From positions 62,001-126,000 of the forward strand of contig NZ_CBYL010000002.1 in assembly GCF_000577335.1 (NCBI RefSeq): a DNA stretch of 64,000 nt. The letters run 5' to 3'. Under the pieces are notes generated by a model that was not told the DNA's origin, searched no databases, and was given only the letters and a program-made list of their open reading frames with translations. The DNA comes from Faecalispora jeddahensis (GTDB taxonomy: Bacteria; Bacillota; Clostridia; Oscillospirales; Acutalibacteraceae). The translations under genes and the position numbers were made by a program. Numbering within the stretch: position 1 is the stretch's first letter; each line of letters opens with the position of its first letter. Positions 24,227 to 31,784 of this stretch are shown here, piece after piece.

Positions 24227-25507
24227 TTATTCCGCATCTGCCGCAGAAGACCGCTTCTTCATCATCTCACCCAGCGTCTGCACACGGGTATCGTACTGGG
24301 CGGGGGCAAAATTCTGCGGATCGGTCTGATCGCCGTCGAAGCTGGCGTAAGGAAGACCATTTTTCTCATAGATCAGTTCCGCGGTTTCCACATTGAGGAA
24401 GCTCATCAGCTTACAGCTTCGGTTCAGGTGATAGAGCACCCCGTCGCTCTGGCTCTTTTCCATAATTCCCAAAAGAACATTGACCTTGTTTTCCAGGCAC
24501 GTATTGATGTATGTGCGCGTATAGGCTTCGGCCATGGAATGCAGCGATTCATCCTCGGCGTCGTAAGTTAAATCCCACATATTGGGGTAGGCGGAGCCCG
24601 TCATAATGGTTCCCATGTTTTTCAGGGATTTAAAGGTGTGCCCCAAATAAGGCCATACCGCAATGCCTTCCCATGTAATGCGGTTCTGTTCCGCTCCCTT
24701 AAAGGCGTATTCGCCTTTTTTGTATTTCTCCTCCAGCTCATCCGCAAACTTGCGGAAAGTGATTTCGGCATAATCCCGGCTGCGCGCGCAAACGACCAGC
24801 GCCATGTAATTGAAAAGGTCGAAGCCGTTGAGCGGAGAGGGCTTAAACCGGCTCATCGAGGCGATCCGGTTCCACTGAGCAATGGAGCGCTGCGTCTGCT
24901 GGCGGACTGCGTGGAATTTCTCATAGTCAAAAGGACGCCCGCAGATCACCTCCAGCTGAGAAATGGCGTTGCGGAACTGGTCGGCGATATACTCCTTGGA
25001 ATACTCGGGAACGGGCATGGTATGATTGTAGGGAACATCGATCACGATACAGGGAATGTTCAGCTCCGCGGCCAGATTCTCGTACCATTTGAGCAATGTA
25101 TTACAGATGTTGTTGCAGGTAATCACCAGGTCTGGCAGCGGAACACGGGCAGCCGGGGAGTTGGCCAGCGCCTCCGGGGTTTTGCCGGTGACGGCTTCTT
25201 CCTTGAGCAGCTTCATGTAGCCCATGTTGACCCGGCCGTAGGAACAGCAGTCCACGGAATAGCCGTCGCGGTCGGCTACCTCCAGCATATCCAGCGAGCC
25301 TTTTCGCGCGCCGATGCCGGCGGCATGTGTTTCCGGGTACACCATTGCAATATCCATGGCCACGCACATCTCTGGCGGAGCCACAGAGGCCGACCAACAG
25401 ACCAGTTTTCCATTGGCTTTGGCCTGTCGGGCCTCCTCATCCAGCTTAGCCTGATAGTAGGCCAGCAGTTCTTTTGCAGTCATTTGGCTGATTGCTTTTT
25501 CACTCAT
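24227..25507 (-). CDS. 2-hydroxyacyl-CoA dehydratase, alpha-type subunit
   Basis: First dehydratase subunit (426 residues, HgdA/HadB/LcdA family). Conserved elements: KLVCWSASVAPPEMCVAMDI at residues about 36-55, SVDCCSYGRVNMG with adjacent cysteines, DLVITCNNICNTLLKWYENLA, and the C-terminal NRSCKLMSF. Some of these cysteines should bind the [4Fe-4S] cluster of the active site. It overlaps the activator gene by 4 nt (ATGA), the usual coupling of activator and dehydratase. With the beta subunit it forms the catalytic heterodimer, which receives an electron from the ATP-driven activator. Confidence 0.9.
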   Translation of the reverse strand: MSEKAISQMTAKELLAYYQAKLDEEARQAKANGKLVCWSASVAPPEMCVAMDIAMVYPETHAAGIGARKGSLDMLEVADRDGYSVDCCSYGRVNMGYMKLLKEEAVTGKTPEALANSPAARVPLPDLVITCNNICNTLLKWYENLAAELNIPCIVIDVPYNHTMPVPEYSKEYIADQFRNAISQLEVICGRPFDYEKFHAVRQQTQRSIAQWNRIASMSRFKPSPLNGFDLFNYMALVVCARSRDYAEITFRKFADELEEKYKKGEYAFKGAEQNRITWEGIAVWPYLGHTFKSLKNMGTIMTGSAYPNMWDLTYDAEDESLHSMAEAYTRTYINTCLENKVNVLLGIMEKSQSDGVLYHLNRSCKLMSFLNVETAELIYEKNGLPYASFDGDQTDPQNFAPAQYDTRVQTLGEMMKKRSSAADAE

Positions 25508-26295
25508 GCTGATTTCCCCTTTCGTTTTGCTTCTTCATAAGCCAGGCGGGCGGCTCCCAGCGCACCGGTGAGTTGGGGGCTGCGCGCAATCGCAAGCCTT
25601 TCGCCAAGCTCCGTTTGAATCGCGTCGGCAACGCCTCTGTTCAGCGCTACTCCGCCGCACAATACTACCTCGTTTTCAATGTCAACCCGCTGCGCCAGCG
25701 CGCAGGCCTTTGCCGCCACACTGTGGTGGACGCCGGCGATAATATCTTCTTTCGATCTGCCCTGGGACAGAAGAGAGATCACCTCCGACTCTGCAAATAC
25801 GGTGCAGGTGCTGCTTACCGAAGCCGGATGCTTGGAACGGAAATGATACTCTGCCATTTCCCCCAGCTTCACCTCCAGCACACGGGACATCACTTCCAGA
25901 AACCGCCCCGTTCCTGCGGCACACTTGTCATTCATGTAAAATTGATGGATGTTGCCCTGGCTGTCTAATGAAATCGCCTTGACATCCTGGCCCCCAATGT
26001 CAATGATGGTTCGCGCCGCGGGATTCTGAAAAAACACCCCTTTGGCATGGCACGAAATTTCACTCATTTGCAGATCGGCAACCGCCAGCAGCGATCGGCC
26101 GTATCCGGTGGAAAGGATGAAAGTCATATCTGCCGGCGAGAGACCGCTTTGCTCCTGAATCTGAGCCAGCAGCCGTTTGGGGCCGCTGGTACCGGTGCCG
26201 GCTGAAACGACGGCGGCGGCAGCCACCTTGACGCCGTCCTGCAGAACTACCGCCTTGGAGGAAGAAGAACCGATATCGATGCCCATCGTATACAT
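25504..26295 (-). CDS. 2-hydroxyacyl-CoA dehydratase activator (ATPase)
   Basis: Activator of the HgdC/FldI/HadI family, 263 residues, ASKHA fold. It is a homodimer with one shared [4Fe-4S] cluster that pushes one electron into the dehydratase with ATP hydrolysis. The ATP motifs are MGIDIGSSSSKAVVL (residues 4-18), IIDIGGQDVKAI and LCGGVALNRGV. The cluster ligands are Cys125 in DKCAAGTGRF and Cys164 in SSTCTVFAESEV, both present. It is the second gene of the operon, before and overlapping the alpha subunit. Everything needed for function appears intact. Confidence 0.95.
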   Translation of the reverse strand: MYTMGIDIGSSSSKAVVLQDGVKVAAAAVVSAGTGTSGPKRLLAQIQEQSGLSPADMTFILSTGYGRSLLAVADLQMSEISCHAKGVFFQNPAARTIIDIGGQDVKAISLDSQGNIHQFYMNDKCAAGTGRFLEVMSRVLEVKLGEMAEYHFRSKHPASVSSTCTVFAESEVISLLSQGRSKEDIIAGVHHSVAAKACALAQRVDIENEVVLCGGVALNRGVADAIQTELGERLAIARSPQLTGALGAARLAYEEAKRKGKSA

Positions 26296-26328
26296 GCGGC
26301 AGCTTTCCCCTTTCCCTATTCCATCGGC

Positions 26329-26778
26329 TTACCGGCTTTTGTTTGCTTCTGCACCGCGATCAATGGGGGCTACCGTTTGAACCAGTTCAATCAGAATGCC
26401 CTCCGAATACCGCGGCCGCAGGAAATTGACAATGATGTCTGAGGTGCCTTCCACCGCCTCCGGCTCCAGCATCTCCAGGCCCTTGCCGCGCAGCTCCTGA
26501 CTGGCGGCTTCCACATCCTCTACCTCAAAGGCAATGTGGGCAATGCCTCCCTTTCCGTTATTGAATTTGGTCAGCACTCCTTCGTGGGGAATGATGAATT
26601 CAATCGGGCTTTCCATCATCGGCCCATATTTGGTGAAGATCAGATCGGCGTGATAGCTTTTGACATACCCGCGGTAGTCCACCTCCAGCCCCAGCAGATC
26701 GATCAGGTGTTCCGCCTGCTCTACCGTAGGCAAAACGACCCCCACATGATGCATGCGCATTGGTTTCAAATCGCTCAT
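26329..26778 (-). CDS. VOC-superfamily protein, methylmalonyl-CoA epimerase-like
   Basis: Protein of 149 residues with two glyoxalase/VOC half-modules. The metal-ligand pattern is recognisable: MRMHHVGVVLPTVEQAEHL (His near residue 10), IAHIAFEVEDVE in the middle and ILIELVQ at the end. It resembles methylmalonyl-CoA epimerase and related lyases. As first gene of the dehydratase operon it may epimerise or isomerise a CoA-thioester, for example adjusting the configuration at carbon 2 before dehydration. That role is inference: no VOC protein is a standard part of these pathways as far as I know. Confidence 0.8.
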   Translation of the reverse strand: MSDLKPMRMHHVGVVLPTVEQAEHLIDLLGLEVDYRGYVKSYHADLIFTKYGPMMESPIEFIIPHEGVLTKFNNGKGGIAHIAFEVEDVEAASQELRGKGLEMLEPEAVEGTSDIIVNFLRPRYSEGILIELVQTVAPIDRGAEANKSR

Positions 26779-26843
26779 CCTTCCTATCGTTTGTTGATTA
26801 ATTTTGTGTATATTGTATCATCGCCGTTGCCTTTTAAAAATGA

Positions 26844-26910
26844 AATGCAATGGATTTATTTTGAATGAAATTGCATTCCATTTGAAACTATTTGCTATTT
26901 ATGGTATTCT
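26844..26910 (+). promoter_or_regulatory. Divergent control region: dyad AATGCAAT-N18-ATTGCATT and promoter
   Basis: Inverted repeat AATGCAAT (26844-26851) and ATTGCATT (26870-26877). TTGAAA (26882-26887), 17 bp and TATTCT (26905-26910) then form the promoter of the plus-strand regulator gene. A possible minus-strand -10, TACAAT, lies near 26805-26815 for the dehydratase operon. The dyad sits between the two promoters, as expected for a shared operator. Confidence 0.55.
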
Positions 26911-26939
26911 AAACAGGAATTAATTTGGGAGGAATGACG

Positions 26940-28382
26940 ATGACGGACTATGGAATCATGCTGCGGCGTTTCATCGATTTTACTGGAAGTAAGCTCTATG
27001 CTGTCGCCGACGAAATAGGATACGATGTCTCGTACGTCAGTAAGTGGTGCAACAAGGACCTTCTTCCTGCGCCCAAAACAGCAGCCACGGTGAATAAGAT
27101 TTTGGTTTGTTTTTTTGCCACCAGCATTCAGCAGGACGGGCGTGAGAATGAATTTTTCACTGCGTTCCCGGGCTGCGAATCCGGGCATACGGTAGAGCAG
27201 CACATCTGTACCCTGTTGACAAAGGCTTATGAAGCGTCTGCCCACACAAAGACAACCTCCGCCTCTTCCAAAATCGAGCTGCTGACTCATCGCAATCAGA
27301 TGCTGAGCTCTTTACAGGAATTTGCCCGTCATCGCCTTACGGCGGGAGGCGAGGTATTCTGCAGCATCGATTTGCTCACGCTGCTGAAAAGCCGGGACTT
27401 TACCGTGCTGGATCAACTGGCAGGTGACATGGAACTTCATTTTCACGCCGCACTGAATATGGAGCGCTTTCAGAAAGACCCGATGAAAAACCTGGGCCTC
27501 CTTTACGGCTTTTTGACCCGTTATCCCACGTTTTACCTCACGCTTTATGATGGCTCCGGACTGGAGGGGGAAGGGATGATCGCGGCAAAAAACGGCGGTG
27601 CGCTTATGGCGGCGCTGAGCCCAAAAGGGGAGCTGGACGCTCTTTTGGTGCTGGAGCCCGGTGAAAACGCCAACCAGCTTTATAGGACGGTAATGGCCCG
27701 CTTAAAGGAGTGTCCCCTGCTGCTTTCGCCCGCCACGCCGGAAAGCATGAACAACAACGGTTACCGAACCGATTTTTACAGTCGGGATCAATACAAGTTT
27801 TTTTCTCCCTATGGATTTGAATTTCTTCTTCCGGAGTCCATCTGCAGTAAACTCATTCAGGCAGGGGAGGCCGACGCGCCGAACCCCGCTCTTTCCAAGT
27901 TCATCCGGAGACTTTTTATCACTTGGGAAGAAGTTTTTGAAAAGAGCCATATCGATTTTTACCTGCTGAAATCCTCTGTTCTTCGGTATCTGGAATCCGG
28001 TGATCTTTTATTTGCTGATATCATGTATCAAATGTCCCCTTCGGAACGGCTGGAACATCTGGAAAATGTAAAGAAGCAGGTCATGCACAACCCTGAAATC
28101 CGTTTTATCGTTCTGGATGACGACACGTTCTCCCCCAGCTTTGCCCCTACCTTTTCCGTATACATCAATCCCCAAAAACTATTTCTCAAAAATCCCGCCG
28201 CTTACCAAACAAAGAAAGGGCCGCTGTTTTATACGGTGCAGAACGAAACGCTGCTTCAGGCCGCCAGCCAATACCTGGATTCCACTTTGAGTCATTCGTC
28301 CTGTAAGGTGTATGATTCCAAAAGTCTGGAAGAACTGGAGAACCGCTATGGCGGCATGCTCTACCGTATGCTGACGCTCTGA
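26940..28382 (+). CDS. Putative transcriptional regulator of unknown family
   Basis: Protein of 480 residues that I cannot place in a named family. The first 60 residues have an HTH-like pattern (YGIMLRRFIDFTGSKLYAVA then DEIGYDVSYVSKWCNKDLLP), resembling a divergent XRE domain. The remainder has no motif that I know and no membrane segment; it is rich in Leu/Tyr/Phe and may bind a ligand. It starts 161 nt from the divergent dehydratase operon and shares a dyad-containing control region, which makes regulation of that operon its most likely job. The start ATG at 26940 has GGGAGGA 7 nt upstream; TTG 26925 and ATG 26934 are poorer. Confidence 0.7.
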   Translation: MTDYGIMLRRFIDFTGSKLYAVADEIGYDVSYVSKWCNKDLLPAPKTAATVNKILVCFFATSIQQDGRENEFFTAFPGCESGHTVEQHICTLLTKAYEASAHTKTTSASSKIELLTHRNQMLSSLQEFARHRLTAGGEVFCSIDLLTLLKSRDFTVLDQLAGDMELHFHAALNMERFQKDPMKNLGLLYGFLTRYPTFYLTLYDGSGLEGEGMIAAKNGGALMAALSPKGELDALLVLEPGENANQLYRTVMARLKECPLLLSPATPESMNNNGYRTDFYSRDQYKFFSPYGFEFLLPESICSKLIQAGEADAPNPALSKFIRRLFITWEEVFEKSHIDFYLLKSSVLRYLESGDLLFADIMYQMSPSERLEHLENVKKQVMHNPEIRFIVLDDDTFSPSFAPTFSVYINPQKLFLKNPAAYQTKKGPLFYTVQNETLLQAASQYLDSTLSHSSCKVYDSKSLEELENRYGGMLYRMLTL

Positions 28383-28465
28383 ATCGAAATCGAAGCGAAC
28401 CGGGCCGCAAGGAATCCGCACTGCTGTTTTCTGCAAAGATTCCCGGCAACTATGATTTTTAAGAG

Positions 28466-28491
28466 AAACCTCCCGGCGATCCGGGAGGTTT
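28466..28491 (+). terminator. Terminator after the unknown regulator
   Basis: AAACCTCCCGG-cgat-CCGGGAGGTTT, 84 nt after the stop, followed by TGCATT. Confidence 0.8.
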
Positions 28492-28498
28492 TGCATTA

Positions 28499-28542
28499 AA
28501 AAAACACCTGACCCCATTTATTTGTGGGGTCAGGTGTTTTTT
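28499..28542. terminator. Second hairpin, bidirectional terminator
   Basis: Eighteen-base-pair stem AAAAAACACCTGACCCCA / TGGGGTCAGGTGTTTTTT directly after the previous terminator, with an 8-nt loop. The GGGGTCAG core resembles the arm of the amt leader hairpin at 19036-19043; I regard that as possible chance. Confidence 0.75.
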
Positions 28543-28613
28543 ATGAAAGGAGGCTTTCTTGAACGGCAAAGTCATCCATTCCACAACAAATGATGTGTTT
28601 TTATAAAAAACGC

Positions 28614-28641
28614 TTGTAGTGTTCATACACTTTGTTATACT
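28614..28641 (+). promoter_or_regulatory. Promoter of trmO
   Basis: TTGTAG (28614-28619), 16-bp spacer, TATACT (28636-28641), 45 nt before the start codon. A small dyad GTGTTCATACAC overlaps the spacer. Confidence 0.55.
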
Positions 28642-28686
28642 GAAAATACGGTACCGTAAAAATCAAATCAGATGAGGAGATTCTTT

Positions 28687-29163
28687 ATGGAATTATTGAC
28701 AGTAAAACAAATCGGGATCGCCCGCACAGACGAACATCGCTTTTGGATTGAACTGAATCCGGAGTACAGAGAGGCCATGACCGGGCTGAAGGGCTTTGAG
28801 TATCTGAATATTTTCTGGTGGTTCGACCGCTGCGACAACTCTGAAAGCAGATCGGTATTGACGGAGGAGCAGCCTTATTCTAAGGGGCCGGCGCTACTGG
28901 GAACCTTTGCCACGCGCTCACCAGAGCGCCCGAACCCCATTGCGCTTACCTGCGCGCAGGTAACGTATCTGCAGATGGAAAAAGGGATCATCGGCCTTGC
29001 CTATTTCGACGCGCTGGATCAAAGCCCGATTCTGGACATCAAGCCCTATACACCCAGCCTGGACCGCGTGGAGCACCCGGGCGTTCCGGCCTGGTGCGCT
29101 CACTGGCCCAAAAATGTGGAAACCAGCGGGGAGTTTGACTGGTCCGCTGAATTCAATTTCTAA
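28687..29163 (+). CDS. trmO: TrmO-family tRNA methyltransferase (TsaA/VirR domain)
   Basis: SAM-dependent methyltransferase of the TrmO/UPF0066 beta-barrel family, 158 residues. In E. coli the enzyme adds the N6-methyl group to t6A37 of threonine tRNAs. Family signature: LLGTFATRSPERPNPIALT near residues 72-90, then DALDQSPILDIKPYTPSLD, and the early FEYLNIFWWFDR. I use the ATG at 28687 with AGGAG upstream; five more in-frame codons precede it. Shorter than the E. coli protein, which carries a C-terminal extension; compact forms like this are common in Firmicutes. Some compact members act on metal-related or other substrates, so the exact target is not certain. Confidence 0.85.
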   Translation: MELLTVKQIGIARTDEHRFWIELNPEYREAMTGLKGFEYLNIFWWFDRCDNSESRSVLTEEQPYSKGPALLGTFATRSPERPNPIALTCAQVTYLQMEKGIIGLAYFDALDQSPILDIKPYTPSLDRVEHPGVPAWCAHWPKNVETSGEFDWSAEFNF

Positions 29164-29249
29164 GAAGACGGCCTTGACCCCAAGAACAATGGAATAGAAA
29201 TGATTCCACAATCTAGTTAAGTTCGGTTGAAAACCGTCTTACTAACAGC

Positions 29250-29280
29250 AAAAGGCCCGCGGAAATTCCGCGGGCCTTTT
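29250..29280. terminator. Bidirectional terminator between trmO and the lectin-like gene
   Basis: Thirteen-base-pair stem AAAAGGCCCGCGG / CCGCGGGCCTTTT with a 5-nt loop. It ends 5 nt from the stop codon of the minus-strand gene. The region 29164-29240 just before it also starts with AAGACGG and ends with CCGTCTT. Confidence 0.88.
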
Positions 29281-29285
29281 CGGGC

Positions 29286-30560
29286 TTATTTTTGCACCGG
29301 AAGATACATGATACGAGCACTGATATTACTTGAGGCTCTTCCTGTCGCCAGATCGGCATACCAGAAAAAGAGACCGGGCCATGTTTTCTGGCACCACCGC
29401 CCGCCGAACATCGAGCTCTGCCATCCATCGAACGTATTGTTCTGCTTGAAGTAGTCGCCCACTGGGCCTTCCTCCGTACCTTTCACCTCTGAGGTCAGGA
29501 ACATAAAATCACATTCCTCGCTGTACGCAAACGCGGAAGTAAAGCCATTCTCTTTGCAAAGGGTGAAGCCGGTGTTGCGGTAGGGCGCACCCTTATAGTC
29601 GTCCTGGTACTCCCCGTCGCTCCACCAAACGGCATTGATTCCGCTGCATTCAAAGTTGAGACCGTCGACCAGCTTCCAGATATTGCCCCACAGGTTTTCC
29701 TCCCCGCGGTATGTAACCGAGGAAAAACCGTCGTCAGGGCCGCCGGAGCCGGAGGTATTCCCAAGGTGCGATGTCTGCCCGGTTTTTTCCGCTCCGTTTC
29801 CGCCTTCGCCGACCTCTTTGTTCACCACGCCTTTTCCGATTTCCTTTTTCGAGTCGAAGCTTGCGTATTCCACCAGCATCAGCAATTCGGTGGCGTTGAG
29901 CGACAGAAAATCAATGAGCTGCCAGCCATCCCCGCGATTGGCGGTCAAAACGCGTGCGTTCGCGCGGTTCAGCATCTGGCCGTTCGCGCCGCTGACCGGC
30001 TTTGTGCCCGCAATGGAGGACAACGTTAGCGTTGAGCCTGGGTTGGCAGTAAAAACACTCTCATCCTCGTAATAATAAGTTGCCTTTTCCTTGTCGTAGA
30101 TACTGGCTTCATAAGCGCTGGAGTATATGAAGTCGTATTCAACGCCGCGCCGCAAAAAGCTTGGGTACACCCGAAAGCCCGGCTGCGCATCCTCGCTGAC
30201 CCACCAGCGGGCCCTGCGAATGTGATGCCCTTGACCGCCCTCAATCGGCTCTAAAGCAACGGGCTCCACTTTGTAGTAAAACTTGGGCTGTTCCACCATT
30301 ACCTGAACGGGAGTCCCTGCCGGGTAGGTTTTTCCGTCTTTAACAATTGGAGTATGCAGTGTGCCGGATTCTGAATACCCCTCGTCGCCATAGTAGGCGA
30401 CGACCGTGCCGTCGTCGGTCAGGTTGCAGCGCTTTCTTCCGCCATACATGCGCACGGCATCAAAATCAGCCCCCGGTGTTTTTCCCGCGGAAGCCCCCAG
30501 ACGCTGCGCCGTACCTGTGATAAAATCAAAGTCCACACCATATGCGGTATTATTTTTCAT
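29286..30560 (-). CDS. Phage-type C-type-lectin-fold protein, resembles DGR variable protein
   Basis: Protein of 424 residues of prophage tail or tropism type. The N-terminal half (AYGVDFDFITGTAQRLG, RKRCNLTDDGTVVAYYGDEG, VMVEQPKFYYKVEPV) matches what I remember of gut-phage structural proteins. The middle has LLMLVEYASFDSKKEIGKGVV. The C-terminal 120 residues look like a formylglycine/C-type-lectin fold, with EENLWGNIWKLVDGLNFECSG and the end GGRWCQKTWPGLFFWY plus SSNISARIMYLP. That last segment is typical of the variable region of diversity-generating retroelements. No reverse transcriptase, template repeat or other phage gene is in this window. The ATG at 30560 has GGAGG 11 nt upstream; an ATG at 30569 is closer. 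Confidence 0.72.
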   Translation of the reverse strand: MKNNTAYGVDFDFITGTAQRLGASAGKTPGADFDAVRMYGGRKRCNLTDDGTVVAYYGDEGYSESGTLHTPIVKDGKTYPAGTPVQVMVEQPKFYYKVEPVALEPIEGGQGHHIRRARWWVSEDAQPGFRVYPSFLRRGVEYDFIYSSAYEASIYDKEKATYYYEDESVFTANPGSTLTLSSIAGTKPVSGANGQMLNRANARVLTANRGDGWQLIDFLSLNATELLMLVEYASFDSKKEIGKGVVNKEVGEGGNGAEKTGQTSHLGNTSGSGGPDDGFSSVTYRGEENLWGNIWKLVDGLNFECSGINAVWWSDGEYQDDYKGAPYRNTGFTLCKENGFTSAFAYSEECDFMFLTSEVKGTEEGPVGDYFKQNNTFDGWQSSMFGGRWCQKTWPGLFFWYADLATGRASSNISARIMYLPVQK

Positions 30561-30598
30561 AAAAATCATTGCCTCCATTTTATGTTATTTGTTTATGC

Positions 30599-30629
30599 AA
30601 AGGCCCTGCGGGAGCGCCGCAGGGCCTTT
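30599..30629. terminator. Terminator of the 5-oxoproline/biotin operon
   Basis: Stem AAAGGCCCTGCGG / CCGCAGGGCCTTT with a 5-nt loop, 23 nt past the stop of the small biotinyl-carrier gene. The minus strand continues GCATAAACAAA without a long T-run. Confidence 0.75.
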
Positions 30630-30651
30630 ACAGTTAGCAGAATCGAAACGG

Positions 30652-30876
30652 TTACCGAATGGTGAGGAGAACGTCACCGGCACCGACGGAATTATTTTTC
30701 TCAACGTGGATCTTTTCCACAACGCCGCCCGCGGGAGCAAGCAGCTCGTTTTCCATCTTCATAACCTCCAGCAAAACAACCGGCTGACCGGCTGTTATGC
30801 TGTCACCCTCGTGGACCATGATATCCAAAATTTTTCCGGGATACTCTGCCTTCATCATTGTTGCTTCTGCACTCAT
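30652..30876 (-). CDS. Small biotinyl/lipoyl carrier protein
   Basis: Minimal biotin-carrier domain of 74 residues, with no N-terminal AccB extension. The modification site is Lys40 in LLEVMKMENEL, the canonical MKM motif. GKILDIMVHEGDSITAGQPV and VVEKIHVEKNNSVGAGDVLLTI form the two symmetric halves of the flattened beta barrel. The ATG at 30876 has AAGGAG upstream. It is the last gene of the operon and a second carrier besides the one fused to PxpC. It may serve the biotin carboxylase of this operon or a decarboxylase elsewhere. Confidence 0.9.
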   Translation of the reverse strand: MSAEATMMKAEYPGKILDIMVHEGDSITAGQPVVLLEVMKMENELLAPAGGVVEKIHVEKNNSVGAGDVLLTIR

Positions 30877-30922
30877 TGTCAAAACTCCTTTTTAGTTCAA
30901 AATTTTATTATGTTTGATACTG

Positions 30923-31702
30923 TTACAATTGAGAATTTTTCATATCGGTAATGAACATATGTCCCGGCGCATGTGTGATTACAAACGGAGGCTTTACATT
31001 CATAACCACCGCCTGCGGGGTAACACCGCAGGCCCAAAAAACCGGAACCTCGCCCTCTTTGATGGTGACCGGGTCGCCAAAATCAGGATGATGGATGTCG
31101 CGGATTCCAATGTATTCGGGGTCCCCAATATGGATCGGTGTGCCATGCACCTGCGGCATCCGCTCGGTCACCGTAACGGCTTTTACCACCTTTTCGTGGG
31201 GGATCGGCCGCATACTGACCACAACAGGCCCGCTGAAAATGCCTGCCGGGCGGCATGGGATATTCGTAATATACATAGGTACATTGCAGTTTTCCGTAAT
31301 GTGCCGTACCTCTATCCCCTCTTCGATCATCGGCGCTTCAAAACTGAAACTGCACCCCAGCAGAAAGCTGACCAAATCATCGCGCCAGAAGGAGGAAACA
31401 TCCTCATACTCTCCCTGCATCACTCCATCGCGGTAGACCCGATATTTGGGGATATCTCTGGCAATATCGCTCCCTTTTGCCGTAATGGAAAACTCACGTG
31501 AACCGACATCGCTGACCTCCAGAACAGGGCAGGGTTTTGGATTGCGCTGCGTAAACAGCAGAAAATCGTATGCAAACTCCCTGGGCAGCACAACCAGATT
31601 CCCCTGTGCATACCCGGCACACATTCCGCTGGTGGGAGAGGTGATTTTCCCCTCCCGGATCATTTGACGGACTACTTTGGGTTCCTGATGAAACAAATTC
31701 AT
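30923..31702 (-). CDS. ycsI: YcsI-like DUF1445 family protein (putative hydro-lyase)
   Basis: Protein of 259 residues of the DUF1445/YcsI family, annotated elsewhere as putative hydro-lyase and related to D-glutamate cyclase. Characteristic stretches: SPTSGMCAGYAQGNLVVLP (residues 22-40), FLLGCSFSFEAPMIEEGIEVRH, YITNIPCRPAG, VVSMRPIPHEKV and VPVFWACGVTPQ. A relation to D-glutamate cyclase, which makes 5-oxo-D-proline from D-glutamate, fits the 5-oxoprolinase genes in the same operon. B. subtilis has the same association (ycsF-ycsG-ycsI-kipI-kipA). The reaction in this organism is inferred. Confidence 0.88.
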   Translation of the reverse strand: MNLFHQEPKVVRQMIREGKITSPTSGMCAGYAQGNLVVLPREFAYDFLLFTQRNPKPCPVLEVSDVGSREFSITAKGSDIARDIPKYRVYRDGVMQGEYEDVSSFWRDDLVSFLLGCSFSFEAPMIEEGIEVRHITENCNVPMYITNIPCRPAGIFSGPVVVSMRPIPHEKVVKAVTVTERMPQVHGTPIHIGDPEYIGIRDIHHPDFGDPVTIKEGEVPVFWACGVTPQAVVMNVKPPFVITHAPGHMFITDMKNSQL

Positions 31703-31784
31703 AACGATCCTCCTTCATCTGTCTGGGAATGAGCGAAAAAAACAATCTCTGCAAAACGACGATGATCCTCCACCCCAGGAGGCT

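Noticed and set aside
29164-30651. Complete diversity-generating retroelement or prophage remnant
   Set aside because: No reverse transcriptase, template repeat, accessory protein, integrase or other phage gene is readable in this window; only the lectin-like gene is supported.
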